A DNA stretch of 64,000 nucleotides from Methylotuvimicrobium sp. KM2 (lineage in GTDB: Bacteria; Pseudomonadota; Gammaproteobacteria; Methylococcales; Methylomonadaceae), in contig NZ_CP150634.1 of NCBI RefSeq assembly GCF_038051925.1, positions 1,488,001 through 1,552,000 of the forward strand, given 5' to 3'. Positions 51,982 to 60,650 of this stretch are shown piece after piece. Position numbers and translations under genes: made by a program. The notes beneath the pieces were generated by a model, which saw only the letters and a list, made by a program, of their open reading frames with translations, did no database searches and was not told where the DNA came from. How positions within the stretch are numbered: position 1 is the stretch's first letter; every line of letters starts with the position of its first letter.

Positions 51982-52935
51982 ATGGAATACAAAGACTATT
52001 ACAAAATAATGGGCGTCGAAAAAACCGCGACTCAAGACGAGATTAAGCGCGCCTATCGTAAACTGGCGCGAAAATATCATCCCGATGTCAGCAAGGAGCC
52101 CGATGCCGAACAAAAATTCAAGGAAGTCGGCGAGGCTTATGAAGTCCTGAAAGATCCTCAAAAAAGAGCGGCCTACGACCGCATCGGCAGTCAATGGCGC
52201 GAAGGCCAGCCGTTTACGCCGCCGCCCGATTGGGATGTCGGTTTCGAGTTTTCCGGCGGCGGCTTTACCGGCGGCGATACGTCGGGTTTCAGCGACTTTT
52301 TCGAAACGCTGTTCGGGCGAGGCGCACCGTTCGGGGCAAGCAGACAGACTTATAGCCGGAATTTTTCGGCACAAGGACAAGATCATCGCGCTAAAATTCT
52401 AATCGATCTCGAAGATGCCTATCACGGCGCTTCTCGCCTAATTAGTCTACAAATCCCTGAGCTCGATGACGCCGGGCGTATGATCAATAAAACGCGCACA
52501 TTGAACGTCAAAATTCCCAAAGGCGTGAAGGCCGGACAGCAAATCCGCTTGACCGGTCAAGGCGGGCCCGGCATCGGAAAAGGGCGGCAAGGCGATTTGT
52601 ATCTCGAAATTGCGTTCAGAAAGCATCGTCATTTTCATGCCGAAGGGCTCGATATCTATTTGGAATTGCCGGTAACGCCTTGGGAGGCTGCGTTGGGCGC
52701 AACGCTTGCCGTGCCGACGCTGGGCGGCGCGGTCGAATTGAAAATTCCGCCCGGTTCGCAAACCGGCCATAAGCTGCGGCTGAAAAAGCGAGGCTTACCC
52801 GGCAATCCGCCCGGCGATCAGTTTGCCGTTTTGAAAGTTGTCGTGCCTCCAGTCAAGTCTGATGCCGATAAAGCGATATACGAACAAATGGCAAGAGCGA
52901 TGCCGCTGAATCCGAGAGTCGGGATGGGAGTCTAG
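51982..52935 (+). CDS. cbpA: DnaJ-family curved-DNA-binding co-chaperone
   Basis: This 317-residue protein has an N-terminal J domain (YYKIMGVEKTATQDEIKRAYRKLARKYHPD, HPD at 33-35), a Gly/Phe-rich linker (EFSGGGFTGGDTSGFSDFFETLFG) and two C-terminal beta domains (RAKILIDLEDAYHGASRLI, LNVKIPKGVKAGQQIRLTGQGGPG), without the zinc finger of DnaJ. This is the CbpA arrangement. It stimulates DnaK and can bind curved DNA. The modulator gene cbpM starts 1 base after its stop. Confidence 0.92.
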   Translation: MEYKDYYKIMGVEKTATQDEIKRAYRKLARKYHPDVSKEPDAEQKFKEVGEAYEVLKDPQKRAAYDRIGSQWREGQPFTPPPDWDVGFEFSGGGFTGGDTSGFSDFFETLFGRGAPFGASRQTYSRNFSAQGQDHRAKILIDLEDAYHGASRLISLQIPELDDAGRMINKTRTLNVKIPKGVKAGQQIRLTGQGGPGIGKGRQGDLYLEIAFRKHRHFHAEGLDIYLELPVTPWEAALGATLAVPTLGGAVELKIPPGSQTGHKLRLKKRGLPGNPPGDQFAVLKVVVPPVKSDADKAIYEQMARAMPLNPRVGMGV

Positions 52936-52936
52936 T

Positions 52937-53239
52937 ATGAGCAATGAAGTCATCATAAGCAGCGTTACCGTTTTGGATGATAATACCCGTTTTACGTTGC
53001 TTGAATTGTGCCGGCTCGGACAAACCAGCGCCGAGTGGATTATCGAACTGGTCGAGGAGGGCGTTTTGGATCCGGAAGGTTCTGAAATCGGCGACTGGCG
53101 TTTCGGGGCGGACGCGCTGAAAAGGCTTCAAGCCGTTCAACGGCTTCAGCGCGATCTTCGCATAAACCTCCCCGGTGCGGCATTGGTGCTGGAGTTGCTC
53201 GAAGAAATCGAAATGTTGAGGCAGCGGTACGAAAGCTAG
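52937..53239 (+). CDS. cbpM: Chaperone modulator CbpM
   Basis: This 100-residue MerR-like helical protein has FTLLELCRLGQTSAEWIIELVEEGVLDPEG, then WRFGADALKRLQAVQRLQRDLRINLPGAALVLELLEEIE, the CbpM pattern. CbpM binds the CbpA J domain and inhibits its co-chaperone and DNA-binding activity. One base separates the two genes, as in E. coli. Confidence 0.9.
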   Translation: MSNEVIISSVTVLDDNTRFTLLELCRLGQTSAEWIIELVEEGVLDPEGSEIGDWRFGADALKRLQAVQRLQRDLRINLPGAALVLELLEEIEMLRQRYES

Positions 53240-53257
53240 GTTTTCAAGCTTTCAACC

Positions 53258-53440
53258 TGAATTCGGCAGTTTAACCATGAAGCACATGAAGTTCATGAAG
53301 GATTCCAAGAACTTACCAAATCCTTCTCGCTAACCTTTTTGGTGAGCGAAAGTTCTATACAAACGCGTAATAAGCTATTGAATTAACTTCCTATTCTTCA
53401 TGATCTTCATGGTGAAATGCTTTTTCTAGGTTCAATCTAA
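53258..53440. repeat. Module G, copy 1 (inverted partner at 56034)
   Basis: The block begins near aattcggcagtttaaccatg and ends near gtgaaatgctttttctagg. It contains atgaagcacatgaag and cttcatgatcttcatgg segments as near-inverted ends. A diverged copy lies in opposite orientation at about 56034-56218. Confidence 0.75.
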
Positions 53441-53484
53441 TGTTCATGAAGGCCCGGTCATCGCCCCGGTAAATGAAAGTTCAA

Positions 53485-54085
53485 CTGCGTAGCCCGGATG
53501 GAGCTCGCGCAATCCGGGGCTTTCGAAGCCATGCCTGCGCCGTATTCCGCTGACGCTGCATACGGGCTACAGGCTTGCTCCTTCCCAAGCAGAGCTCTCA
53601 TCGTTATACATAAGTCAAAAATTACCGTTTTCCTCGTTCCACCGCTCCAGCGTGGGAATGCATACCGATCTTGCCTCGGCTGACAAGGTATGGGTTCCCA
53701 CGGAGGACCGTGGGAACCAGAAAAACTGCGTAGCCCGGATGGAGCTCGCGCAATCCGGGGCTTTCGAAGCCATGCCTGCCCCGTATTCCGCTGACGCTGC
53801 ATACAGGCTACAGGCTTACTCCTTCCCAAGCAGAGCTCTCATCGTTATACATAAGTCAAAAATTACCGTTTTCCTCGTTCCACCGCTCCAGCGTGGGAAT
53901 GCATACCGATCTTGCCTCGGCTGACAAGGTATGGGTTCCCACGGAGGACCGTGGGAACCAGAAAAACTGCGTAGCCCGGATGAAGCTCGCGCAATCCGGG
54001 GCTTTCGAAGCCATGCCTGCCCCGTATTCCGCTGACGCTGCATACGGGCTACAGGTTTGCTTATTCCCAAACAGAGCTTGGGAAA
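53485..54085. repeat. 241-bp tandem repeat, about 2.5 copies
   Basis: Units start at ctgcgtagcccggatg: 53485-53725, 53726-53966 and a partial third from 53967. Copies are almost identical. Each unit contains an inverted pair tagcccggat / gcgcaatccgggg, the cgctgacgctgcatac segment and the hairpin pair (ccgctccagcgtggg, cccacggaggaccgtggg) that also forms the core of the IS4/IS231-type element at 33268. Short frames in the repeat are not genes. Confidence 0.92.
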
Positions 54086-54267
54086 CAGCAATACAGAGTC
54101 CGAATCCGCGAACTTTCACAGTAATCCGATAGTCAGTCCACGAAAATGACTACTTATAAGTGTCATGGTACGCATAGCGCACCCTGCAAGGCTTGTCACT
54201 TAGCCATTTTTTGGGTTTATATTTGTAACGTTTCGTTGGCATGTTGTTTCGAAAACCGACTAAGTTT

Positions 54268-54296
54268 TTCAACATCAAAACAATTTATCCTATAAT
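54268..54296 (+). promoter_or_regulatory. Candidate sigma-70 promoter for the flavin reductase gene
   Basis: A perfect TATAAT lies at 54291-54296, with a weak -35 (TTCAAC, 54268-54273) and a 17-base spacer. It lies about 60 bp before the ATG at 54356 in otherwise unique A+T-rich sequence after the tandem repeat. Confidence 0.45.
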
Positions 54297-54355
54297 GTTC
54301 GGCCTTATGTTCAATCGGCATCTGTCCAATCACTTAAAAAGGATACAAAGAAAAA

Positions 54356-54838
54356 ATGGCTGTTGAGGCAAATGAATTTAAAAACGCTCTGCAACTTTGG
54401 GCGAGCGGCGTGACGGTTATTACAACAAATACCGAACGCTACGGCACGCAAGGCATGACGGCGACTTCTTTTTGCAGCGTTTCGCTGGAGCCGCCGCAAA
54501 TTTTGGTTTGTATCAATGAAAATGCGGATACCGGAGACGGTATTGAAGAAAGCCGGCATTTTGCGGTCAATATTCTCACTGCGGAACAAGAAGAGGTTTC
54601 CAATCAATTTGCCGGCGGCGCCAGTCAAGAAGAGCGTTTTGCGAATGTATCATGGGAAAAAGGCATTTGCGGCATGCCGATTTTAAACGATTGTCTTGCC
54701 AGTCTGGAATGCAAGGTCGTCGAAAAAGTTAAAGCGGGCACTCATTGGATCATGGTTGGGGAAGTACAGGATGTCGTGTGCCGATCAGGTTCTCCGTTGC
54801 TTTATTTCCGTTCGGCTTATCGCAATTTGACGGAATAA
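54356..54838 (+). CDS. Flavin reductase-like FMN-binding protein
   Basis: This 160-residue protein is of the HpaC/flavin-reductase type: FKNALQLWASGVTVITTN, GMTATSFCSVSLEPPQILVCINE, HFAVNILTAEQEEVSNQFAGG, ASLECKVVEKVKAGTHWIMVGEVQDV and PLLYFRSAYRNL, all typical of the split-barrel fold. It would reduce free FMN or FAD with NAD(P)H, usually for a partner monooxygenase, but none is next to it. Start ATG 54356 has AAAAAGGA 12 bases upstream. It is a single-gene unit between repeats. Confidence 0.85.
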   Translation: MAVEANEFKNALQLWASGVTVITTNTERYGTQGMTATSFCSVSLEPPQILVCINENADTGDGIEESRHFAVNILTAEQEEVSNQFAGGASQEERFANVSWEKGICGMPILNDCLASLECKVVEKVKAGTHWIMVGEVQDVVCRSGSPLLYFRSAYRNLTE

Positions 54839-55023
54839 GGTTAAGGTATTGAGCGCGCTACGTTATGCGGTTGGCGCGATGTAGCGATTTCGGTTTTACC
54901 TAAATGATTGCTTGGCATACAATTCGTGTGCAGTGTGCAAAGCCGGTTCGATCATTCATGGCGAATTGATTTTCCGGCTATACCGATCGACTCTCGTCGT
55001 TTAATAATAATTAGGAGGATAGT

Positions 55024-56028
55024 ATGTTTAAAATTCGTTCGCTGGTGACAGCTCTGCTTTTAGCCGGTTCCGTATCGGGCGCCTATGCTTTGGAGGCATT
55101 ACCCACGAAGGCGCCGGAGCCTGCCGATAACCCAACGACTGCTGAAAAAGTGGCATTAGGTCAAATGCTTTATCATGACCCTCGCTTGTCTTCAACGGGT
55201 ACTGTGTCGTGTGCTTCTTGTCACAACACCATGCTCGGCGGCGAGGACAATCGTCCGAATTCCATGGGCGTAAACGGCCAAACCGGCGGCAGAAGCGCGC
55301 CGACCGTTTGGAATGCGGCTTTCAACAAAGTTCAATTTTGGGACGGCCGCGCGGCGAGTCTCGAAGACCAAGCGGCAGGCCCTGTAACCAATCCTATCGA
55401 AATGGGCATGAAAAGCTGGGACGATGTGGTTGCCCGCTTGAAAACCATAGAAGGTTATCAGGAAGCGTTTACCAAAGCTTTTGGTGAAAATTCGATCAAC
55501 CAAGAAAATGCCACTAAGGCGATCGCCGCTTATGAAAGAACGTTGATTACTCCGAACAGTCCTTATGACAAATATGCCAATGGCGACAAGTCGGCGCTCA
55601 CCGAGCAACAAGTTCGCGGCATGAACAAAGCGGTCGAGTTGGGTTGCACGGCTTGTCATAGCGGGCCGGCTTTTAACGGTGCAGGCACTTATCAAAAATT
55701 CCCTGTGAACAGTAACGGTTATTTTGAAGCGCAATATAAATTCAAAAAAGACAAAGGCCGCGCCGAAGTTACCAATAACCCGGAAGACGAACATATGTGG
55801 AAAGTACCGACTTTGCGCAATGTAGCGTTAACCGCGCCTTATTTCCATAACGGTTCGGTCGATACTTTGGAGAAAGCCGTTAAATTGATGGGTAAATTGC
55901 AGTTGGACAAAGATTTACCTGACGAGGATATTGAAGATATCGTTGCATTCTTGAATGGATTGACGGGTCAATTTCCTAAACAAAGCATGCCGACTTTACC
56001 GGGTACTCCGGGACGTGTAGCCAAATAA
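55024..56028 (+). CDS. Di-haem cytochrome c peroxidase (MauG/CcpA family)
   Basis: This 334-residue periplasmic enzyme has a signal peptide (MFKIRSLVTALLLAGSVSGAYA) and two haem c sites, CASCH at 63-67 and CTACH at 208-212. Other family segments are GQMLYHDPRLSSTGTVSC, FWDGRAASLEDQAAGPVTNPIEMG and KVPTLRNVALTAPYFHNGSVDTL. It reduces hydrogen peroxide with electrons from cytochrome c. AGGAGG 5 bases before the ATG is a strong ribosome binding site. The upstream 185 bp (54839-55023) holds unique sequence, without a promoter I could assign. Confidence 0.92.
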   Translation: MFKIRSLVTALLLAGSVSGAYALEALPTKAPEPADNPTTAEKVALGQMLYHDPRLSSTGTVSCASCHNTMLGGEDNRPNSMGVNGQTGGRSAPTVWNAAFNKVQFWDGRAASLEDQAAGPVTNPIEMGMKSWDDVVARLKTIEGYQEAFTKAFGENSINQENATKAIAAYERTLITPNSPYDKYANGDKSALTEQQVRGMNKAVELGCTACHSGPAFNGAGTYQKFPVNSNGYFEAQYKFKKDKGRAEVTNNPEDEHMWKVPTLRNVALTAPYFHNGSVDTLEKAVKLMGKLQLDKDLPDEDIEDIVAFLNGLTGQFPKQSMPTLPGTPGRVAK

Positions 56029-56446
56029 GCTTTTATCCTAGAAAAAGCATTTCACCATGAAGATCATGAAGAATAAGAAGTTAACTCAATAACTTGTCAT
56101 TCGTTTATGAACAACTTTCGCTCACCCGAAAGGTTAGCTGCAATGTTTAGGTAATCTATTGAAATACTTTATGAGCTTCATGTGCTTCATGGTTGAACTG
56201 CCGAATTTAGGTTTATTTAATCCGGCCGTCTAGCGCGGTGCGCTAGACGTTCGCTAAGAATTCGGTCATAAATAACTTCCCTATTTTTAATACGCGGTAA
56301 GCAGGTTCGGTTGCTCGATTGACAGGTGTCGGCGGCAGGGAAAGCCGCCGTCAAGCCTACACGGACGTATTCACGGCGTCCTGTCAAGCGAGTTACCGAA
56401 CCCGCTACAAGACTCATAGCTCCAGGAAGTTATTTTTCACGAAATC
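56029..56446. repeat. Module G copy 2 and module F
   Basis: 56034-56218 is the inverted partner of 53258-53440 (shared catgaagatcatgaaga, gagcgaaagtt in reverse, ggcagttcaaccatgaag in reverse). 56304-56402 is module F with ends TCGATTGACAGG and CCTGTCAAGCGA around cagggaaagccgccgtc. No gene was seen. Confidence 0.7.
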
Positions 56447-57697
56447 CTAATCCTGATAGATCTCCAGTTGATCGATACGCTTATCGATCACCATCAACAT
56501 TTCCTGATATTTCGGACTGTAAACCGATCCGTATTGTTTTTTGAATGCGGAACGGTCAAGGTTTTCCGGAAAATCCCTGACATCCGGCATGAACGCCGTG
56601 TAGTCTTTAATTTCAGCCATCGCCTGCTGCAGACGGCGTGCATTTTCCGGACTCGATACGGCAAATTGGCCGAAACGCATGCCGGCCCGGTTGCCGGCCA
56701 AATCGACAAAACTAAACCCGCTGCCGCTTCTTGCGTCGCTCAATTCTTTCTCCATTCCTATCATATTCGCCAAATGACCGCCGCCGGTCGCCGTTAGCGT
56801 TGCCGATGCGATGAAATGCTTTGCTAGATCGATTCTTCGATATAAAAATACCGGATATTCAGTGTGCGGCTTGGCAATGATGTTTCTTGGCAGATAAGGC
56901 ATTGTTTCATGTTTGTTGACATAGCTGTTGATCGTAAAAATCACGATCCGGTTTTCCTTGATGGCCGTCTTGAGGCTCGATCGTTGGTAGGCGAGTTTAA
57001 ACAGCGGTTGAATTAGATCCGCGAGCGATAAAAGCCAGTCAGGGTCGTGAGTATTGATTACTTCGGTCAGTTTTTGTTGATAAAAGATCATCGATTGACG
57101 GTCTTTGGCGCGATGTAATAAATCGGCTGTGTGTTCTGCGAAAGCGGGGTCGGTGATATAGGTGAGTCTCAGGCTTTCTTTGTCGAAATGAAAATCCAGA
57201 ATTTGCTCGGTTACCAAAATATAGTGTTGTTTCAGGTGGGCGTATTTGATCGTTTTCTTAATTAGCCATCCGGCAAGTTCGTCGGCGACATCGACGCGCC
57301 CGATCTTTAATGAGTGAATGTGTGTCGAGCCGTTCGTCTTGGCTAAGTTGAACTGCAGGTTAAGATAATTGCCGAAAAGATTCTTCGGTAAGTGCAGCGA
57401 TATTTTAAAACCGATCGATGTATCATCGAGTGTCAGTATTGAATTGCTGTTTAGATAGTTATCGAGAATGTAGTTCAACGCTATGTTCAAATCCCGTTCG
57501 TTCAGCTCGATGGTTCTGATGTTGTCGCTAACCGGGCTGCCTTCGAAAATTTGTTTGGCCCGTTCGACATCCTCGTCATTCATTTGCCAATCGGCTCGAA
57601 CCGAAGGTTCGGGTTCTACGGCATACAGCATGACTATGGCCAAAAGTACCGGCGGCGCAGTGAAGAAAGCGAATAAAAAACGAGTAAGCAGTAACAT
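56447..57697 (-). CDS. Conserved-looking membrane-anchored protein of unknown function
   Basis: I do not recognise this 416-residue protein. It has one N-terminal membrane helix (LLLTRFLFAFFTAPPVLLAIVMLYAV), so most of it is probably periplasmic. Features include a beta-rich part near 80-150 (GFKISLHLPKNLFGNYLNLQFNLAKTNG), ILVTEQILDFHFDKESLRLTYI and the C-terminal FVDLAGNRAGMRFGQFAVSSPENARRLQQAM. The early part up to the mid-region resembles lipid-transfer-like or AsmA-like beta proteins only loosely. Start ATG 57697. It stands alone between two module F copies. Confidence 0.6.
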   Translation of the reverse strand: MLLLTRFLFAFFTAPPVLLAIVMLYAVEPEPSVRADWQMNDEDVERAKQIFEGSPVSDNIRTIELNERDLNIALNYILDNYLNSNSILTLDDTSIGFKISLHLPKNLFGNYLNLQFNLAKTNGSTHIHSLKIGRVDVADELAGWLIKKTIKYAHLKQHYILVTEQILDFHFDKESLRLTYITDPAFAEHTADLLHRAKDRQSMIFYQQKLTEVINTHDPDWLLSLADLIQPLFKLAYQRSSLKTAIKENRIVIFTINSYVNKHETMPYLPRNIIAKPHTEYPVFLYRRIDLAKHFIASATLTATGGGHLANMIGMEKELSDARSGSGFSFVDLAGNRAGMRFGQFAVSSPENARRLQQAMAEIKDYTAFMPDVRDFPENLDRSAFKKQYGSVYSPKYQEMLMVIDKRIDQLEIYQD

Positions 57698-58055
57698 TAA
57701 AAGTTAGCGACGAGCATGAAACAACTTTGACAACTGTTGAAAGGAGGCTTGGTGGCTCGATTGACAGGTGTCGGCGGCAGGGCAGATTTTTGCTCCTGCA
57801 AAATCTGCATTCACGCCATCCATGGCGCTTGCAGATTTTTGCTCCACGGCAATTGCTGAGTTACATGGATGTAATGAATGCAGAAAATGCAGGAACATTT
57901 TTCTGCCCTGCATTGCCCTAATACACGCCATCCATGGCGTAATGCAAAATCTGCATTCATGCCATCCCTGGTAATCGATAGCCGCCGTCACGCTGTCCTG
58001 TCAAGCGAAGCGCCGCAAAGCTTAATACTTGTAATTGTTATTTTGCGCATGTTCC
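57698..58055. repeat. Expanded module F
   Basis: About 57748-58016 has module F ends (TCGATTGACAGG, CCTGTCAAGCGA), but the centre is enlarged by an internal repeat family: gcagatttttgctcc occurs twice, and gccatccatggcg and gcaaaatctgcattca occur repeatedly. It looks like a second repeat inserted in module F. No gene was seen. Confidence 0.7.
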
Positions 58056-59555
58056 TTAGAAAGAGGATAGTTTGAATCCGGCTGCCTTTAAATAATCGGC
58101 CTCTTTGTTTAAATCGGCACGGGTCAGCGGCGACTGGTCGAGCCAACCTTCAGGGAAGGTTAATTTCAGTTTGGATTTAACGATTTTTATTGAAAATTCG
58201 GGTAATTCAATGTCATTACGATTGCGGTGGAGCAATATCGCAAGTCTCAACAATATTGTCATGCACGGCGCATAGTGTTGCCACGGTTCGGACAGTCCTT
58301 CGAAGCGTTTCATTGAAAATTTTCTGCGATGCGATTTAATTAAAACCGACACTATAGCTTGATCCTGTTTAGAAAAGCCCGCCAGGTCGGCATTCGCGAT
58401 AATATAGGCGCCATGTTTATGGTATTGGCTGTGAGCGATGTCGCGGCCCATTTCATGTAGGTCGGCAGCCCAATCCAAAAAGTTGATGCCGTTTTCTTTG
58501 TTATCGTCGTCCCGGAAAAGTTCGATTTGTTTCAGCATCGTATGTAATGTTTTTTTGATGCGGTCGGCATGAGCTTGATCGGTGTGATAGCGATCGCATA
58601 GCATGCGCACCGTATCGGAACGGATGTCCCGGTTATAGATGCGCCCCAATAAGTCATGGACCAGGCCTTCGCGTAATGCGCCGTCGGATACCGTCATTTG
58701 TTCGATGCCCAAGGCTTTGAAGGTTGCGGCGACGATCACGGCGCCGCCAGGGAATACCGGCAAGCGTTCCGGGTCGAGTTCCGGTAAATTCAATTCATTG
58801 ATATGCTTAACCGACTTGATGCGCTCCATGAGTTTGTCGAGGCCTTCCAAGGTAATGCCGTTATTGCTCCAACCGGTCGCTTCCAGAACCTTTTGAATGG
58901 CTCTTAAACTACCCGAAGCGCCGATCGCTTCATCCCAATTCTTATGGTTGTAACTTTTTTGGTGCGGATCGAGTTTTTGCTGGGCAAACAGCAGTGCGTC
59001 ATTGACCGCTTGTACGGACAGTTTTCCGTCCGGGAAAAACAAGTTGCTGACCGACACGCAGCCCATATTCAAGCTTTCCTTGATACGCGGTTTATCGTCG
59101 GTGCCGATGATATATTCGGTGCTGCCTCCGCCGATGTCCATTACGAATCGTTTGGTGGCGCTGCTGCTTAAGCTGTAGGCGACACCTTGATAAATCAAGC
59201 GCGCTTCTTCGACGCCGGAAATGACATGAATCGGGTGGCCTAAAGCGCGCTCTGCCTTGAGAATGAATTGTCGTGAATTCGTCGCGTTGCGTAAGGTGCT
59301 GGTGCCGACGCAACGAACGCTTTCGGAGGGAAGATTGCCAATGCGTTGACCGAATCGCTCGAGACATTCGAGCGCTCTTTTTTGGGTGATCAAATCCAAA
59401 TGATTTTTTTTATCGAGGCCGGACGCCAATCGGACCATTTCTTTGATTCGGTCGATAATATGCATTTTGCCGTCTTTCAGGCTGCATACGATCATATGGA
59501 AACTGTTGGAACCGAGGTCCACGGCGGCTACGATTTCGGGTATTTTTTGAGGCAC
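58056..59555 (-). CDS. ppx: Ppx/GppA exopolyphosphatase/guanosine pentaphosphatase
   Basis: This 499-residue protein has the actin-like ATPase fold signatures of the family: VAAVDLGSNSFHMIV near the start, VRCVGTSTLRNATNS, VISGVEEARLIYQGVAYSL and RFVMDIGGGSTEYIIG, then a C-terminal HD-like helical half (DWAADLHEMGRDIAHSQYHKHGAYII). It hydrolyses polyphosphate and/or pppGpp. The start is GTG 59555 with GGAAAG upstream. Naming as ppx rather than gppA is a guess from length (about 500). Confidence 0.88.
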   Translation of the reverse strand: MPQKIPEIVAAVDLGSNSFHMIVCSLKDGKMHIIDRIKEMVRLASGLDKKNHLDLITQKRALECLERFGQRIGNLPSESVRCVGTSTLRNATNSRQFILKAERALGHPIHVISGVEEARLIYQGVAYSLSSSATKRFVMDIGGGSTEYIIGTDDKPRIKESLNMGCVSVSNLFFPDGKLSVQAVNDALLFAQQKLDPHQKSYNHKNWDEAIGASGSLRAIQKVLEATGWSNNGITLEGLDKLMERIKSVKHINELNLPELDPERLPVFPGGAVIVAATFKALGIEQMTVSDGALREGLVHDLLGRIYNRDIRSDTVRMLCDRYHTDQAHADRIKKTLHTMLKQIELFRDDDNKENGINFLDWAADLHEMGRDIAHSQYHKHGAYIIANADLAGFSKQDQAIVSVLIKSHRRKFSMKRFEGLSEPWQHYAPCMTILLRLAILLHRNRNDIELPEFSIKIVKSKLKLTFPEGWLDQSPLTRADLNKEADYLKAAGFKLSSF

Positions 59556-59717
59556 TGTCTTTCCAGTTTAGTCGGCGAAAAGGTTGGGTTTCTGATAGAA
59601 TTGCACGGTTTTTCTGCCAAATCGAAATATCGACGCCGAACGCGCGTATCGTCATATACGTCGAGCAGGCGCTTAATTTAACTTATTTGCTGGTTTGCGT
59701 TAAGTCTTACTTTTCCG
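59556..59717. other. Divergent promoter region
   Basis: These 162 bp lie between ppx (minus) and the ABC ATPase gene (plus). Both promoters should lie here; no motif is strong enough to assign. No repeats are present. Confidence 0.4.
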
Positions 59718-60650
59718 ATGAATGCCCTATCCATTCGTAATCTTACTAAAATTTATAATAACGGTTTTCAGGCGTTGCAAGGCATCGATCTGGATGTTCA
59801 AGCCGGCGACTTTTTTGCGCTGCTTGGGCCGAACGGCGCCGGTAAATCTACCACAATCGGTATTATCAGTTCTCTAGTCACCGCAACTAGCGGTGATGTG
59901 ACGATATTCGATTATGATTTAAGCAAACAACGCGATCTCGCGAAAAGCTGTATCGGTATCGTGCCGCAAGAGATTAACTTCAATCAATTCGAAACGCCGC
60001 AGCAAATTGTGCTCAATCAGGCCGGTTATTACGGCATGCCGCGGAAAGAAGCGATTCGTCGCACCGAAACTTGTCTGAAGCAAATGGATTTATGGGATAA
60101 ACGCACCGATGTTTCTAGGCGTCTGTCAGGGGGCATGAAACGACGATTGATGATTGCCAGAGCGATGGTGCATTCGCCAAAGTTGTTGGTCTTGGACGAG
60201 CCGACCGCCGGTGTCGATATCGAAATCAGGCGTTCTATGTGGGAAATGATGCAGGAAGTCAACCGGCAGGGCACGACGATCATTTTAACGACACATTATC
60301 TGGAGGAAGCCGAAAGTCTGTGCCGCAATATTGCCATCATCAATCATGGGCGTATTGTCGAGCATTCCGATATGGCCGGTTTATTGGCCCGTTTGCATGT
60401 TAATCATTTCGTTTTGGACCTGGCCGCCCCACAGGTATCGACGCCGGCGATACCTGGATATCACATCGAACGCCTATCCGATTTTTCGTTGGATGTCGGG
60501 GTGCCGAAAGAAGAGGGGCTGAATAAATTGTTTGCGTTGCTGTCCGAACAAAACATTCAGGTCGCTAGTCTCAAAAATAAATCGAATCGGCTTGAACAAT
60601 TGTTTATGGATCTGATCGATTCGACTAAGCAGCAAGGAGCCGCCAAATGA
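59718..60650 (+). CDS. ABC-2 transporter ATP-binding protein (YadG-like)
   Basis: This 310-residue ABC ATPase has Walker A GPNGAGKST (37-45), IVPQEINFN as the Q loop, the signature RLSGGMKRRLMIARAM, Walker B LLVLDEPTAGVD and LTTHYLEEAE with the switch His. The C-terminal 90 residues form the usual small domain. It pairs with the permease that starts 4 bases before its stop. The substrate is unknown. YadG/YadH-type pairs occur near many unrelated genes. Confidence 0.9.
   Translation: MNALSIRNLTKIYNNGFQALQGIDLDVQAGDFFALLGPNGAGKSTTIGIISSLVTATSGDVTIFDYDLSKQRDLAKSCIGIVPQEINFNQFETPQQIVLNQAGYYGMPRKEAIRRTETCLKQMDLWDKRTDVSRRLSGGMKRRLMIARAMVHSPKLLVLDEPTAGVDIEIRRSMWEMMQEVNRQGTTIILTTHYLEEAESLCRNIAIINHGRIVEHSDMAGLLARLHVNHFVLDLAAPQVSTPAIPGYHIERLSDFSLDVGVPKEEGLNKLFALLSEQNIQVASLKNKSNRLEQLFMDLIDSTKQQGAAK

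Noticed and set aside
53498..54132. Repeated 60-90 codon frames on both strands.
   Set aside because: They are translations of the 241-bp tandem repeat and repeat with it; no protein-like character.
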